The notes: a model not told the origin generated them from the letters alone. A DNA stretch of 64,000 nucleotides from Tetrastigma voinierianum (GCA_016808115.1 JAEQBH010006850.1:1-64000); one strand, 5' to 3'. Positions 22,735-35,480 are shown, numbered from the stretch's first letter. Program-made: numbers and translations.

Positions 22735-22980
22735 AAGGAAAATGAAAAAAAGGAAAAAGAAAAAGTGGAAAAGAAAAAGAGGAAAAGGTAAGTGAGGGCA
22801 AAGGAGACACAGAATGGGTATGAGGTAAGGTTGAAGGCGGGAAAAGATGATGTGAAGAAAAGGATGGAAGAGCTATGTACAAAACAAAAAGGGAGAATGA
22901 GATGTGTGTGTAAAAAGATGAGAAATGAATATAAGGAGAAAGAGGTACAGAACAGAAAGAAGAATTGTGGATGAGAAGGC
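22735..22980 (+). repeat. Strand-asymmetric purine block after the Tat-1 integrase
   Basis: The plus strand is nearly all A and G ('ggaaaaagaaaaagtgg', 'gaggaaaaggtaag' and similar). A conserved stretch with 'tttatttcaattgaactaca' precedes it at 22640. Tat-2 has the same arrangement on its own strand at 36820-37095. It codes for nothing convincing; both strands show only low-complexity frames. Confidence 0.75.
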
Positions 22981-23389
22981 GACGCAAGAAATGCAATTCA
23001 TTTGATGTAATTCCTCAGCACCGTTAGGAATAACATGACTTACAAAGGAGACTAGGAAAACACAACTCCCACATAGAAGAACAATAGCCACGACCCCAAA
23101 TCTTCATGATCCCTCAACGACAAACTGCATCAACGATTCATCTCACCTGCATTCCTAAGCACGTGACAAAGGAGTTGCAAGATGGCAAATATAAGCCCCA
23201 CAAAGAACGGCGCTTATTTATAAGGAAGATCAAAGCCCTGAACCCGCTTAACTGCTCCAGATCTCCCATCAATCAAGATTAAAGACGCTTCAGACCTTTC
23301 AAGAAAATCGGGAGTCGAATCCGCCGCCCGCTGAAGAGCTCCGCCTCTAACAAGCCTCTACATGGATGTGAGCTCTACTAACCATACAC

Positions 23390-24390
23390 AATGATCGAGC
23401 TCATCTACTCTACACAGCCGCCGCCGCTCTCAAGAGTCAGCAATTATTTGACGAGCTCGCCTACTTCCGCACGCGACGCCATTTCAAGAGTGAGACTTCA
23501 GCCAGCTACATTGCCACCGGCCTGAACGCCACTCTACCGAACGCCACCAAGGTTGTGCCAGCGCTCAAGCGCCAACAAATGACACTTGAGAGCCTGCCTT
23601 ATCAGACAGCTGGCCGCCACAAGAATCGTACTGTACCAGTTACATTGCCACTTACTGAACGCCACTAAGGCCACAACGCCTAAGAGTCAAAGCAAATTTC
23701 ATTTTGACGAGCTCGGGTTTACTTTGCACAGCCACGCCGCCTTTAAGAGTCGAATTTCACGCCGTTATCAAGCATCTACCGAACGCCATACACCTGGGCC
23801 GATCGCCACTCCTGCACGGGTGCCACTCAAGACCACAGCCGCTGTGAGCCAAGGCAATTATTTTAAAGGAGCCATCTCACTTTACAGCCACGCTCAAGAG
23901 TCGACTCAACAAAGTTACATTGCCACTCTACTGAATGCCACTAAGGCCACAGAGCCAAGAGCCAAGCGTACTTCATTTCGACGAGCCCACATCTTCCACT
24001 TATACTGCCACGCCGCCAAGAGTCGACCATCTCTTCGCCAGCCACATCGCCACTTACCGGAACGCCACTGGCGACCGCTACCTGCGCGTGTTAGCTACGC
24101 GCCACAAAGAGCCAGCGCAAACATTTTGACGAGCTCATCTACTTCATTATCGTGCCACGCCGCCTCATCGACCAAACAAAGTTACATCACAATTCTACTG
24201 AACAATCACTCTAACAAACGCCACCAAGGCCACAACGCCAGAGCTGGGCGAAGCTCATTTTGACGAGCCTATCTATCGCATAAAGCCAATGCCTCAAGAG
24301 TCGACCACCAAAGTTACATTGCCACTGACAGAACGCCACATTGACGCCACCAAGGCCACAGAGCCAGGAGCCAAGCAGCTAACCTTGACA
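23390..24390 (+). repeat. Tat-1 tandem array I, period about 134 bp
   Basis: The landmark GACGAGC recurs at 23450, 23706, 23980, 24128 and 24262, that is at one or two steps of about 128-148 bases. Each unit also has 'caagagtcga', 'gttacattgccact' and 'gaacgccac.aaggccaca'. About seven diverged copies are present. It is non-coding; a 225-codon open frame at 23586-24263 is an array artefact that repeats the same peptide pieces. Confidence 0.8.
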
Positions 24391-24760
24391 AGATCTTCCC
24401 AATAATTCGTACAGATGAGCTCTTCCCAGCCAGAGTCGACATAGTCGAGCCCGTCATCAGCTATGCTTGACGCAGCCCGCATTAACGAGCTCTTCCTAGC
24501 ATCAAGACCAATGTTTCCTTCCAATAGTTCATACAGCTCCGCTGAATGTGCCTGGTGTTGAAGAGTTCAGATTGACGAAGCTCTTCCGGCAGTCAGACTG
24601 AAATTTTTAGCTCTTCCCTATTAGCTCACATAGTCGAGCCCGCTAACAGCTTCTCGCTGCCACGAGAGTCTGACACGTAGCTCTTCCTAGCAAGCCGCAC
24701 CGACAAGCTCTTCCCGTGATTTTATGATACAGACTAGCTCGCCTAAATCAGTAGTTTCAC
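24390..24760 (+). repeat. Tat-1 tandem array II, GAGCTCTTCC family
   Basis: Imperfect units contain 'gagctcttcc', 'catagtcgagcccg' and 'gaatttttagctc'. Spacing is irregular, about 50-100 bases. The same GAGCTCTTCCC word, read on Tat-2's strand, is the core of the 33850-35480 array, so the two arrays are related. Confidence 0.6.
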
Positions 24761-25149
24761 TGATCACAAGCCTTTCTTTCTAGCGCTTCGACCGACAGTC
24801 ACATGGATGAGCTCCACTACCCTACATAGCCACAACCAAAGGTCAATCCAAACGCCAGTGCGCTAACGGAGGTCACCCGCTTCAAGACGACGATTTAACA
24901 AAAATAGTCATGCAACCTGCTGAATCGATCAACTCGTGCAAGACAGCTCTCACAGAGACCATCAAATTAATTTACAGCTCCGCTTATACGTGCCATACAA
25001 TTAAGAATCAGCACCACAAATTAACCCACTAAGCCTCAACGACTCGCCTGACGAGCGACCGGGCTCAACCTGCACCCTCACCCAGCCATACAATTCATGA
25101 AGAAAGGCGAAAATACTACAGCGAGAACGCAGAGGAAAAAAAGGAACGT

Positions 25150-27341
25150 TTTATTAAAAGGAGAGTTACATATGTCTCGGGCCCCAAGCTCGACAAAAGG
25201 AAGTAAGTGTACATAGAAGAAAAATATAAAAGCCGGGCACGTGCGCAGCGTATGAGCACAGAACCTGTGGAGTCACAGGAGGGGACAAGATGATGAAAAG
25301 GGGAATGGGCTTCACAGATGGCCTGCTTCTCGGGGAATAATTATCGTAAAAGACCTCGCATCCTCGCCACTGGGAGATCGGTTGAGTCCAGTCCGGTGAA
25401 GATCCGCTTCACGAAAAGCAGCCACCAGAGGCCTACTGGAATCTGCCGTCCCTTAATCTTCTAAATAACATCATCCTCCAGCTACTCGGGCGATATTTGG
25501 TCGTGAAGATCTACAAGAATCCGCGATGCTCCCTTATCCAGCCGCCCGCTACCAATTTATAGCCTCGTGGCCTCACGACACGAAGTCGCTAGTTTAACAA
25601 CGCCAGCTCTGATATTTCGCCACGAGCCACCGGCTATCGCGCTTACTTTATCACACATATCGCCGCTGGCTGCACGCAGCTCCCCGAGACTCCCAGCCGC
25701 CCGAGATGTGACGAGCCTATCCCCAACCGTCCGGGGCTCATACCGGGTGACCGCAGCCATCCCTGTCTCGACCGCATCACTCGCACTGAGCTACCCCGAC
25801 CTTCAAGCTCACTCACCTTCAACCGCTAAGCTACTAACTTCATCCTCTACTTTCCACCCAGGCACGAGTTTCCATCAGCATGCTTCAGATCGATTAAGTC
25901 TCTCCACCTCTTCAATCATACTGCCAGGTCGCTTGTAGCTTTACCCGCCAAGAGTAGAGGCGCCGTTTTTATAACCGGCGATTTTTACATGTTATTTAGT
26001 TTTCTCGTTCTTATCGGCCAAAAAATTATGAGTGGCTACCGCATTATCAAACATGAAGTTAACATCCACCCGACCACCGCGCACACTTTCGTAAATAAGG
26101 GCTTATCAGGTAACTCCCCCGAGCATGAAGCCGCAGCTCATCACCGGGGTAATGTTAACTTCAAGGTCGAATCCTTGCGGATTCGACAAGATAACACCCG
26201 CCACAAGTTCAAAAAGATTTGGCAGCAGAGTTCACGCCGCCAACTTTTGATTCGGGATTTTTCTCTTCAATTCTTCCACCGAGGGGGGTGGCCACACCCG
26301 GCGCGATTCCAAACTGCACAAGCATAATCGCCAACGCCGCTCGACGGCTCCATCAAAGGGACTCTTTGCCTTTACAAAGCAGGCTTGAAGGCTAGAGTTT
26401 GACACACAGAGCTCGATCAGCGAGCCGCCGGCTTCTCCGGCTGAAAGCAAGAGGAGCCTGGAGACGCCCTCTACCTCCCAACCCAATAAATCGGCCGATC
26501 TTCGCTAGGGTGCTTGGATTTTTCCTCGTTACAAGCCCGTGGCTTCCGAGATGTGCTGCCCCCCCACCGACTGTCTTCCTAGTAGAGTGGTCATGTGTTT
26601 AATGGGAGACTCCCCGGTGAAGGCAAAGGAGAGGTAAGGGCTCAGCAATCGAACGTATTCCTACTTGACTGCCAGTGAAATGTCCGATTTTATCATTTCA
26701 AAGAGGCGACGAGCAGGAAATTCCGCCAACGCCAGGCTATAAACATCTCAGCGACTAAGTGTCGTCGAGCACCCGGGAAGCTAATGGTCAATGCCAAGTC
26801 GAAATATTCAGAACCTTCACACAAGTTATACCAAACAAAGAACATTCACGAAGACACGCGTGGTCCAAGCCAATCGAACGCCCAGCATCGCCCCGTCGGA
26901 AGGATGGTACTCCCAGTTGAGACCACTAACAAAGAAATAACGTCCCTTCCATGACCTATGGAAGAAGCGGAGATCGCGATCACCGTAGTGAAAGCCAGAA
27001 CACCGAGAAATAAAGGAAGCCCTGCATCCTTTTAAAGCAAAGACATAGAGCAGCTCCCACCGAACGCCAGCCCTCGTCCTTGTGCAGCCACAGCTCACCA
27101 AAATGAGCCCCAAATCGCCGAGTAAGTCGAAGGATGCACACGAATGTGTCGTAACCTCATAAAAAGGGATGTACGAATCCAGCCACCATTTCTCAAAGCG
27201 ACTTCGCAAACATACATCCCGTGCATCTAAAGCTGCATAAAAGTCAAGACGCCGTAGTCCGTGATCGTGATGCCGTGCAGTGAAGTCGATAGCATTCAAC
27301 AGCAGTAATCTTCTACACGGCGACCGGTTTACCAGTCTCAC
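25150..27341 (-). pseudogene. Tat-1 antisense extra ORF, broken
   Basis: The minus strand between 27341 and about 25150 carries a 171-codon open stretch (26826-27341) that includes 'RFFHRSWKGRYFFVSG' followed by 'LNWEYHPS'. A 'GWK.RFFFV.G..WE' motif is, as I recall it, a recurrent signature of proteins encoded antisense in the 3' region of Tat elements and annotated as plant transposon-related. Further minus frames (26232-26486, 25557-25760) may be later parts. Function is unknown. The position between tandem arrays and 3' LTR matches Tat-2. Confidence 0.6.
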
Positions 27342-27710
27342 AACAGGGCGTCACGTGCCATGTCGACTATCAGATTTGAAGGTAATTCGACCCCCCAGAT
27401 ACGTAATTAGTTTATTTTCTTCTTTACTCCTTATCCGAAAGAGGAGGCCCAAAGAAATACTTCTGTGGTTCAACTATAGCCAACTTAAGTATCCCTAACC
27501 TGCTCCTGTGCCAGTCAACCGAAGAGTCATCACAATACGTAGTTATGGTAAGAATCCGCCCGACCCATAATAATAAAACGAAATCCAACACCCAACCGCC
27601 GTCAGTAATTAATCAAGAGAAACCCAAGAGGTAGACTGGTCCCGAAATTGCATCCGATGCAAGAACCACATGCCTCGCCACGCACCCGTGACTCCAAGGG
27701 ATGGGGCAAC

Positions 27711-28564
27711 TAATAGGGTTTGAAAAATAGGCGCGCAGGCCCACTCACTAGGCCCAAGAGAAAGACATCAACTCGAGATGAAGGCCCAATCCGCTGGGCA
27801 TACCCGCTTGAGTACTCAGATTACTTGACGATGGCCCAGGTTGAAGGCCCAATTCGCTTAGAGGTCAGTTTTGGATAACCCAACAGCCCATGATCTACGA
27901 ACCAAGCCAAGATCATCCCAGAAAGGACATGGGAAGATTCCCATAAAAGCACAGAAAATGTAACGATCCCCAATCACATACACATACTATTATCCCGCCA
28001 AATCAGTCAAACATTATCGGGCTAGGAAAGTAAGGTATCCAGACGACATGTACCATCAACGGGATTCCCGCTAATAAAGAAAGAAAGACAATAATACATC
28101 ATCATCAGATCGGATCCCCTACCACCAATAAGGAAGGAAAACTATCCCAAGTAAACTACTCCTTCTATATCCTGTACCAAATCCGATACGGACTAAAATA
28201 AGAAATATCCCATCCAATGGGAAGGACTCCTAATTACCATCCAACTGGTTGAATATCTACTATAAATTCAAGGCCACCCCATCGGCAGTTGGGTACGCCA
28301 CCAGATCGCCTTCTCGCGCTCTTCTCTCGTGAAGAAACCGACTAGTATCGGAGCTGCCACTAGCACAGCCCCTCGCCGACCCCTTTCTTTCTTGTTTTTG
28401 GCAGAGAAAAAGCAAGTCCAAAGGCTCACAGATGAACAAAGGCGTTGATCCTAACTGCCCTACAACTAAGAGCTCCTGCATCCAACCCACCAAAGAATCC
28501 GTGTCCAAACTAATCCACCCCTACACGCTCCAAACCCAAGCTCCGGCTGGAAAAAGCATCATCA
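27711..28564 (+). repeat. Tat-1 3' LTR
   Basis: This is the mate of 16187-17044. It starts TAATAGGGTTTG and ends near GCATCATCA, directly before the TAAAT duplication. A short purine-rich AAGGGATGGGG (27697-27706) precedes it and is the likely polypurine tract. A TATA-like CTATAAAT is at 28260-28267. Confidence 0.85.
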
Positions 28565-28569
28565 TAAAT

Positions 28570-29721
28570 TATATATATTGCTGGTATAGACTTCTAGTAT
28601 TAAAATTATACGTTTTTATTTTGTCGCTTTTAATCAAGTTTATTCCAATGGCACTTAAGTGCTTCTTCATTCCTTTCGTGTTCTTACAAGAACGTGGATT
28701 AACCTCTCTTTTCTTTTCTTTTTTTTTTTTCTCTCACGCATTTGGTTTCGTTGTGGCTTTGGATCATTGTTTGTTCATTTGAATTACTATGGGTTTGGTT
28801 GATTTTAAGATTTCATCTCGTACTTTGCTTAGACTCTTGCTTGCACTTGGCAAATTAAATTAAGATTCACTTTAATTGTTTAAATATTCTTTTTTTTAAA
28901 TAAAAATTTGTATTGAAATATTTAAAAAAAAATTGTACAAATAGTTCTTCCTAACAAGGTGAATGTAAAGTAATTTCGTGAATTTGAAATAGCATCTCGA
29001 TAAATTCTTTTAATACTATCGCTGAAACAACTTTCAGAAACAAACCAATGAGAATGTATAAATCAAACCAACTGAGGTTATTAAACCGAAACTTTAGTTT
29101 GTGTAAAATAAATAGATTTAACTTTTTTCCTGTTAATAAGTTCTTTGAAATTCCTCAAATTGTAATATTTGCATAAATAAAAATAATATTTTGTTATAAA
29201 TCATTTTGCATAAATTTATATATTCTAGTATTGCATAAGCATTTCTCAGATTACTCTTTTCGATGTCCACCATTGATTAATTATCAGTAGTTCCTTTTCA
29301 TTTAGTAGAAAGCTATAGGTATACATTTAATGGATTTTTCTATGATCTTTAAAAGAACTTCCTAGTAGGTTTGAGTGATACCATCTCAAGGAACTAGATG
29401 GTTTTGCCGGATAGTGAAGATGAAGATTATAAGTTTCAGCTATTTCCAATTGCTCTTCATCTGGGTGAACGAAGAATCTAAGGCTATGAGAAAATAAAAA
29501 TTTAAAACACACGAGGTTTTATTTAATTAGAATAAGAACGAATTGTAAGAGTTTCAATTTTATCATAAAGTATAATTTTCTCATACTCCTGTGTTAAGAA
29601 TTTGGTAATGTAAAAAAAAAACACAAAAAACAAAAACAAAAAACCAACATAACATTTTTTAGTCTCAAAGCAAATTGCTTTCAACAAAAGCTAAAATGTT
29701 ATCTTGGTATGAATGATATCA
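28570..29721. other. AT-rich flank downstream of the ankyrin-PGG gene
   Basis: No gene was recognised. It contains T-rich runs (28700-28735) and A-rich runs (29605-29640). Because the gene ends at 29722 on the minus strand, this is its 3' flank and probably holds its 3' UTR. Confidence 0.55.
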
Positions 29722-29961
29722 TTATATATATGATCTATCCAGATCGTTATGGAAAGAAAATGAAACTTTAAGAACTTCTGGGAGATACTCGCAATTTATG
29801 AAATACATTTTCAAAAGAACAAAAAAATGAGGGAACTTTTGAGAGAAAAGTATGATCAAGAAGAAGGTGAGTGCATAAATTGGAATAGCAACATTTCAAA
29901 GTGTGGTCAAGCATGAAGAAGTGGCCTGAGCAACATACCAAAGTGGAGACCATAATACCGA
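29722..29961 (-). pseudogene. ANK-PGG last coding exon, second half: C-terminus
   Basis: On the minus strand, right behind the Tat-2 3' LTR, the sequence reads 'IMVSTLVCCSGHFFMLDH' and, after one base shift, 'NVAIPIYALTFFLIILFS' and a hydrophilic tail to a stop at 29722-29724. GHFFMLDH...VAIPIYALT is the membrane-helix ending of ANK-PGG proteins and continues the segment broken at 43304. It shows that both pieces were one exon before Tat-2 landed. Confidence 0.85.
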
Positions 29962-30674
29962 TGATGCCTTTTTTTCAACCTGAATCGGGCCGGAGCATAA
30001 GAGGGTCACTGGCTGGACCTCGGATTGCTCTGCGGGTCGATGCAAAAGGCCTGACCGTCTCGGGCTGAGGCAATGATCGATGGATGTCGCTTATTGATCT
30101 ACAAAAGTGCCCGACGTGAACACCTTCCACACAGCAAGAACAAATAAGAAGGGGGGCGGCGAGGGCCAAAGCCCCGTGGCCGGCTCCGATGCTCAAGTCT
30201 TTCTTTCGAGAGCAGCAAGGGCTGAGGCGAAAATACGCGCTAGAATCAAGGAGCGGCACTTTCACCCATGGGCCAGATTTGGTAGATGTTCAACCTGATG
30301 GTGATTAGGAGTCCTTCCATTGACGGGATATTTTTATTATGAATGTCCATATCGGATTTGGCACAAGATATAGAAAAGCAATGATTGTATATCTTTCATC
30401 GGGGAATGTCCAATCAAGGTGATATATTATTCTTCTTTCCTTCGGGTGGGATTTGTTGGATGGGTAAAGATCGTTAAGGAATACCTAGCTTCTGCATTGA
30501 AAGAATATGGATTGATCGAAGGTACGCACCTTCCAATTTATCCAGATACGCAGTACTTCACCTCCTCGCGAGTCGGACCTCCGTCAGGTCAGATATGGAG
30601 GCCCAAGGCCAGGCTTTGTGCCATGTGGTGGCTCAAGGTGTTTCTGCCCCATGAGCCCATTTTTAAACCCATTA
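29962..30674 (-). repeat. Tat-2 3' LTR
   Basis: It matches 42596-43303: 'tgatatattattc', 'ggcacaagatatagaaaagca' versus 'ggcacaggatatggaaaagca', 'gatatggaggccc' and 'tgagcccatttttaaaccca' occur in both in the same order. On the minus strand it runs from TAATGGGTTTAAA to AAAGGCATCA. Confidence 0.85.
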
Positions 30675-31206
30675 AGGCCTCCAGCCCTTTAGAAAAAATT
30701 TTAATGCGTGTGCAAGGTCGTGAATTTTCCTAGACGGTCATGTTCCACCGTGTCTGTCAGTATCGGGTTTGTTAAGGCTTGTCGTCTCCATGTCTCGTGA
30801 GGTGTGCAGAAAGGAGACAATGGGCATTTCACTTTCGCATGTTCAGAACCCATTTCTCCCAATTCTCTAGTTTCTTCGCTTTCTGACGCCATGGTTCACT
30901 TATAGCTCTAACTTCCTCTCCGCTTTAGCTACTTTCGCCTCCCTTTCTTCCTTAGTTTCCTCGCCCCAGACCCTTTGTGTTCTTTCCCATCGGTTTTCTG
31001 CTCACAGGTTCCATCATTTCGCTATTTGATTGGTACGACAAGATCGCAGAAGTTTGAATCATTGATTTTGGCTTCTACCGTTTGCAAACATGTCCCAGTC
31101 GTTTTCTTCTTGCTATTGGCATGACTTAACTGTTGCCGGTTCTCGACCTGCTAGGATGCTCCCGCCGGTTGCCGCCACTTTACTTCCTCTTGGCCCTCAA
31201 ACGCCC

Positions 31207-31240
<34 letters not shown>

Positions 31241-31248
31241 CCCCTCCC
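31207..31248. repeat. (CT)n microsatellite
   Basis: About fifteen CT units followed by a C run lie inside the Tat-2 antisense ORF remnant. Confidence 0.9.
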
Positions 31249-33519
31249 AAGCCTCTTCCTTCGAATATGATAAAGTGGAAGATAAACCTAGTTAATATCC
31301 TGAGGGGTCAGACATCTTGAACTGCTGCTCAATATGTTTGAATAATCCACGAGGTTGTCCCCAGATGGCTACCTTTCACTAATCATCGCCTCCCGCTTCC
31401 AGATGACTCCCATGTTCGACTTTACGTAGCCTCCGTGCCCGGATGGTATGTTTCAGGTCGCTGACAATGGCCTTGCCTACGCATCCCTTTGGCAGTTCTC
31501 CAAAGATTTAACGCTTGTCCTTCCCAACTTGCTCTGTCGCCGTATTTCAGCGCCTATCGCTTTATGACGTGGGCTCTGTCCACAGGGCTCTCGTTCCTTC
31601 TATCTTTTCAAATGATGGAGACCATCGAGAGGGCTTCCGCCCCTGCATCGCTCCGAGCCCTCGTGATCTCCGACCTTCCTTCTTCTCATAGTCGCTGGCA
31701 CGCATTCTTCACACGGCTTTAACTGAATACAATCTGACAGGACAACACTGGTAAATTCAACCTCCGCTGAGCGCCCGATAATCTGAGTACTCGCAATCGT
31801 TTCCATCATGATTTGTCCAAGGTGATTGAACGCTTCGATTTTATATTATCTCTATGCAGCCTCAGCGCCATTCACCTTAGTTAAGAGAATGTCATAGCTC
31901 AAGGCCATGAATGCCCTCGCTTGGCCTTACGCGCAGTTAACAAAACGCATTCAGCCCATCTAATTGAGGTCCGTACGCTTCGACTGCTCCAAGGCCTCGC
32001 TTTCTTCCACCTCGGGAGTCCCCCACGTCACCGCCACTCCTACCGTGGGGAGATTTTCGTTCATTCGGGGTGATGTCCTGGCTTCCTTGAGTGTGAAAAG
32101 GAGGGAAAAGCAAGACCAGCCCATCGGGAGAAGGACCGCCAATTCCGCAAGGTTCAGAAACTGGGGGCTGCCGACTCTCCCGCCCGAACCGGAGTACCCG
32201 CACGCCTTTAGCCGAGGCTCCCGTGGTTTCAGCCGCAGGAGGTTAGAAGTCCTTGGAAGCTAACGCCTGCACCCATGTGCTATGCCTATAACCGCTTGGA
32301 ATCTGAATGCCAAGTCACCTCCTCGAAGGGCGGTAGAGCTGAAGAGAAAGAAACGAAACCAAAAGTCAATTTAAAATGTGGACTTTACCTCTGAACCAGC
32401 TCGCGGCGGTGCGCTTCATCCATCCTCAAGGATTCGACCTCGAGAGGTCGAAAGCTGCCGTTGACGAGGTCCCCGCCTCTCCCTTTATCTCAGGTTGCAC
32501 TCCGCAGTTTCCAATCGTGCTTGCTCCCATTCTAATTCTGTGTTGAGCGTTAAACTTACGTTTGTCATGCAGGTAGCCACTCATTTGAAGGGCCTGGCCG
32601 AAAAGGCCAAACTAAATGAAAAGCACGTGAGAATCACCCGGACTTATAAGGCGAGGGCGGCCGCTCTCACGTCTGAGCGAACCAAGCTGCAGGAGCGAGC
32701 GCAGGACATGAAAGAAGAAGTGGAGCTACTCAAGTCTGATCTAAAACATACCATATCAGCTCAAGGCCGTGCGTAAAGTAGAGAAGATGAGGTCCGACTA
32801 GCCGATCAATCAAGGCGAGCCGGGTTCGACACCTGTGCCGTGCAAAATGATTTGGTCGAGACTCGAGAGGCTAAAGTCCGGGCCTGCAGGAGCCAAAATG
32901 GCTGGTGAGAGCTCATCGTGATCTGAGGCGAGCCGCTGGTCTTCGCTGAGCTACACGCGGCCAATGGTGAGCTGAATGATAAGGCGACACAACTCGAAGC
33001 GGCCCATTGTGAAGCTTCCGAGGTAAAGACGCCGCCGAGACCGCCGCCGTGAATCCGGCCGCAAATTCCGGCGTAGGGAGCTTCGCTGAATGAGGAGTGC
33101 GTCGCGACGCGCACGCATCTTCATCAACAGTTAGCCTGGTAGCCTGTGAGAGATGAGGTTATTGCACAATTGAGGGACCAAGCCGGCACAAAGTGGGCCC
33201 TCCGGGGTGGCCTGCCAAACGTACTGGGTCGCTCACGCGCACTCGTGTCCGGACTTCAACTCGGGATCTCCCCTAGCGCACAAAGAGGCTGAGGAATCCT
33301 TTCTACGAACCATTCCTCAAGATCCCGTACTCCCGCCGAGGCCCGTCTCCATCTTCGTCGTCTCGTTCCTCCCGTCGACGCCGAACCCGCGTTTGTCCGG
33401 CCCGACCTCCGACTCTCTCTTCACTTTCCTTTCACAGATATATGTTCATTTGTTTTTTTTTGCGGTGGCCCGAGGCCCGAGACATATGTGGCCTCCAACT
33501 CAACATATAGTATTCACAA

Positions 33520-33546
33520 TTGTATATATATATATATATATATATT
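33520..33546. repeat. (TA)n microsatellite
   Basis: An uninterrupted run of TA lies between the antisense ORF remnant and the tandem arrays of Tat-2. Confidence 0.9.
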
Positions 33547-33849
33547 TATGAATAACTAATCATGCTGCAGAGTTGAGAGTTAAGCTCTTCAAACTAAGCC
33601 GAGGTCAGATGGCTGTCCATGGCTCACTCAATCAGAGGCTACGTGGTTCGAATAGAATGGCAGCCCGCCAATTTAAGCTATTTGGTCTGGGCTGGGTTGA
33701 TTTGCTCGAGTCAACTCCATCTCTGATCCATACTGGCTTTCTCCGCGCAGCCTGGCCATCTCGAGCGAGTGTCCTCCATTGGAGAATTTTGTAGGCGAGC
33801 GATTCATTCCTTATGTCGCGATGATCCGCCACGGTGAGGTCACACCTGA

Positions 33850-35480
33850 GTAGTGGATAGTGCCTGCCCTTGTGAACTGAGAAGAGGAGCTCAATGCGAA
33901 TTGTTTAACAGCCTGGTCTCGTGGAACCGAGAGGAGCCACATCATGAGAATTGCCGAGTAGAGCTCAGTCCGAGTGAGCCGAGAGGAAGAGCTCGCGTGG
34001 TGATGAATTCACGAGAGAGCTCATCCGAGTGGGAGCTGATGGGAAGAGCTCGCCAGAAAGGAATAGTCATCAGCCCGCCCCCTGCGGAATCGTAGCGGAG
34101 CTCACAATGCGAATTGCTGAATGCAGCCTGCCCCGGTGGAACCCGAGAGGAGAGCCTGGCCAATAAGGAATTGGCCGGTGCAGAGCTCTCTGGTCCGAGT
34201 GAGCCGAGACAAGAGCCTGCTGCAGGATGACCAGTCGAGCAGAGCTCGCCTCCGAGTGAGCCATGGGTGACGCTGAGGAATGGCCAGCAGAGCCGTCCTC
34301 GGGAACCCAGGGAGTTCGCCACAGAGGAATTGTCAGGGTAGAGCTCGTCCGAAAGAGGCCAATGAAAGAGCTCGGCCACAGAATAGTCGAGTAGAGCTCG
34401 CCCTGCGAACCTAGAGGGAGAGCCTGGCCAATGTGAATGTGGTCAAGTGTGAGCTCGTCCTCGTGAACTCGAGAGGAGAGCTCGCCAATAAGGAATTACG
34501 GCAGAGCCTGCCCGAGTGGGAGCCGAGGAAGAGCTCACAAATGGTGATGAATTATTGGTAGAGTCGTCCGGGAGTGAGCCGATGGGAAGAGCCTGCCAGA
34601 GTGAATATTGAGTAGAGCCTGCCCTGTGAACCGGCGGGAGAGCTCAATATGAATTTGAAGGTGGTAAAGAGCTCAGTCCGAGTGAGCCGATGGGAAGAGC
34701 TCGCCAATATGAGAATACGAGCAGAGCCTGCCCGCGAACCGAGAAGGGGAGCTCACACCGGGAATGGCCGCGTGATCGTCCAGGAACCGAGAGTGGCAGC
34801 CTACAATGCGGAATGGCCTGGCAGAGCCTGGCCCCGTGGAACCGAGAGTGAGAGCCAATGTGAATGGTCATGTGAGCCTGCCCCGTGAACTGAGAGGGAG
34901 AGCCAATATGAATTGCCGGCAGAGCCTGCCTCGAGTGAGCGAGAGGAAGAGCCTGCCGTGGTGATGAATTGCCGAAAGCAGAAGCCATCCGAAAGGAGCT
35001 GATGGGAAGAGCCACGGCGAAAATAGCCGAGTGAGCTCGTCCGTGAACCGAGTAGACAGCCACTATGAATTGCTGTGTAGAGCTCGTCCGAGTGAGCTGA
35101 TGGGAAGAGCTCATCAATGTGAACTGCTGAGTAGAGCCTGGCCCTCTTCGAACCTGAGAAGGGAGCCACACGCGAATTGTCAATGCAGCCGCCCCGTGAA
35201 CCGAGAGGGAGAGCTCACAATATGAATCACGGTAGAGCTCGTCCGAAAGGGATTAGAGAAGTTCGCTGCGGATGACCACAGCAGGTATCATCCGAGCCGA
35301 GCCGATGGGAGCCTGGGCCGAGTGAATGGGCTGAGTAGAGCTCATCTGAAACTGAGGAGAGCTCAGAATAAGAATGGTTGTGCAGAGCTCAGTCCATACG
35401 ATGGGAAGAGCCTGCAATATTAGTAGAGCCTGGCCCGCGAACTAAGAGGAGAGCTCGCCAATGTGAAATGGTGGTCAGCT
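33850..35480 (-). repeat. Tat-2 tandem array II, period about 55 bp
   Basis: Dozens of imperfect units show, on the plus strand, 'gtgaaccgagagg.agagctc', 'aatatgaattgccg' and 'gtagagctcgtccgagtgagc', with 'gatgggaagagc' variants at 34038, 34573, 34690, 35000 and 35100. It is G/A-rich on the plus strand. Read in the element's own direction, the core is GAGCTCTTCCC, as in Tat-1 array II. Long minus open frames across it are only array artefacts. Confidence 0.85.

Larger units (their letters stand above)
16187..28564 (+). mobile_element. Tat-1: complete Tat-lineage Ty3/gypsy element
   Basis: Two direct LTRs (16187-17044 and 27711-28564) are flanked by TAAAT at 16182-16186 and 28565-28569. Inside, in order on the plus strand, come a primer site of the Asp-tRNA type, gag, protease, RT, RNase H, a second RNase H domain and integrase. 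A 5.2-kb non-coding tail follows, with a purine block, two tandem arrays and an antisense ORF remnant. The dual RNase H and the antisense ORF are known hallmarks of the Tat lineage. Frequent stops and LTR divergence mark an old copy. Confidence 0.88.
30880..33560 (+). pseudogene. Tat-2 antisense extra ORF with a coiled-coil part, broken
   Basis: On the strand opposite to the element, 32570-32776 gives 'HLKGLAEKAKLN', 'RAAALTSERTKLQERA' and 'MKEEVELLKSDL', a heptad-rich coiled coil. It is preceded by an acceptor-like 'tttgtcatgcag', which suggests the gene had introns. A second acceptor-like site is near 31857. Towards the end (33270-33400) a Pro/Glu stretch 'KEAEESFLRTIPQDPVLPP' appears. The N-terminal part (31080-31720) is full of stops. 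Coiled-coil antisense ORFs are known from Tat elements; the function is unknown. Confidence 0.6.

Noticed and set aside
23586..24263. 225-codon plus-strand open frame in Tat-1
   Set aside because: It lies in tandem array I, and the predicted peptide merely repeats array pieces (HAA.., LLNATKAT). There is no known domain.
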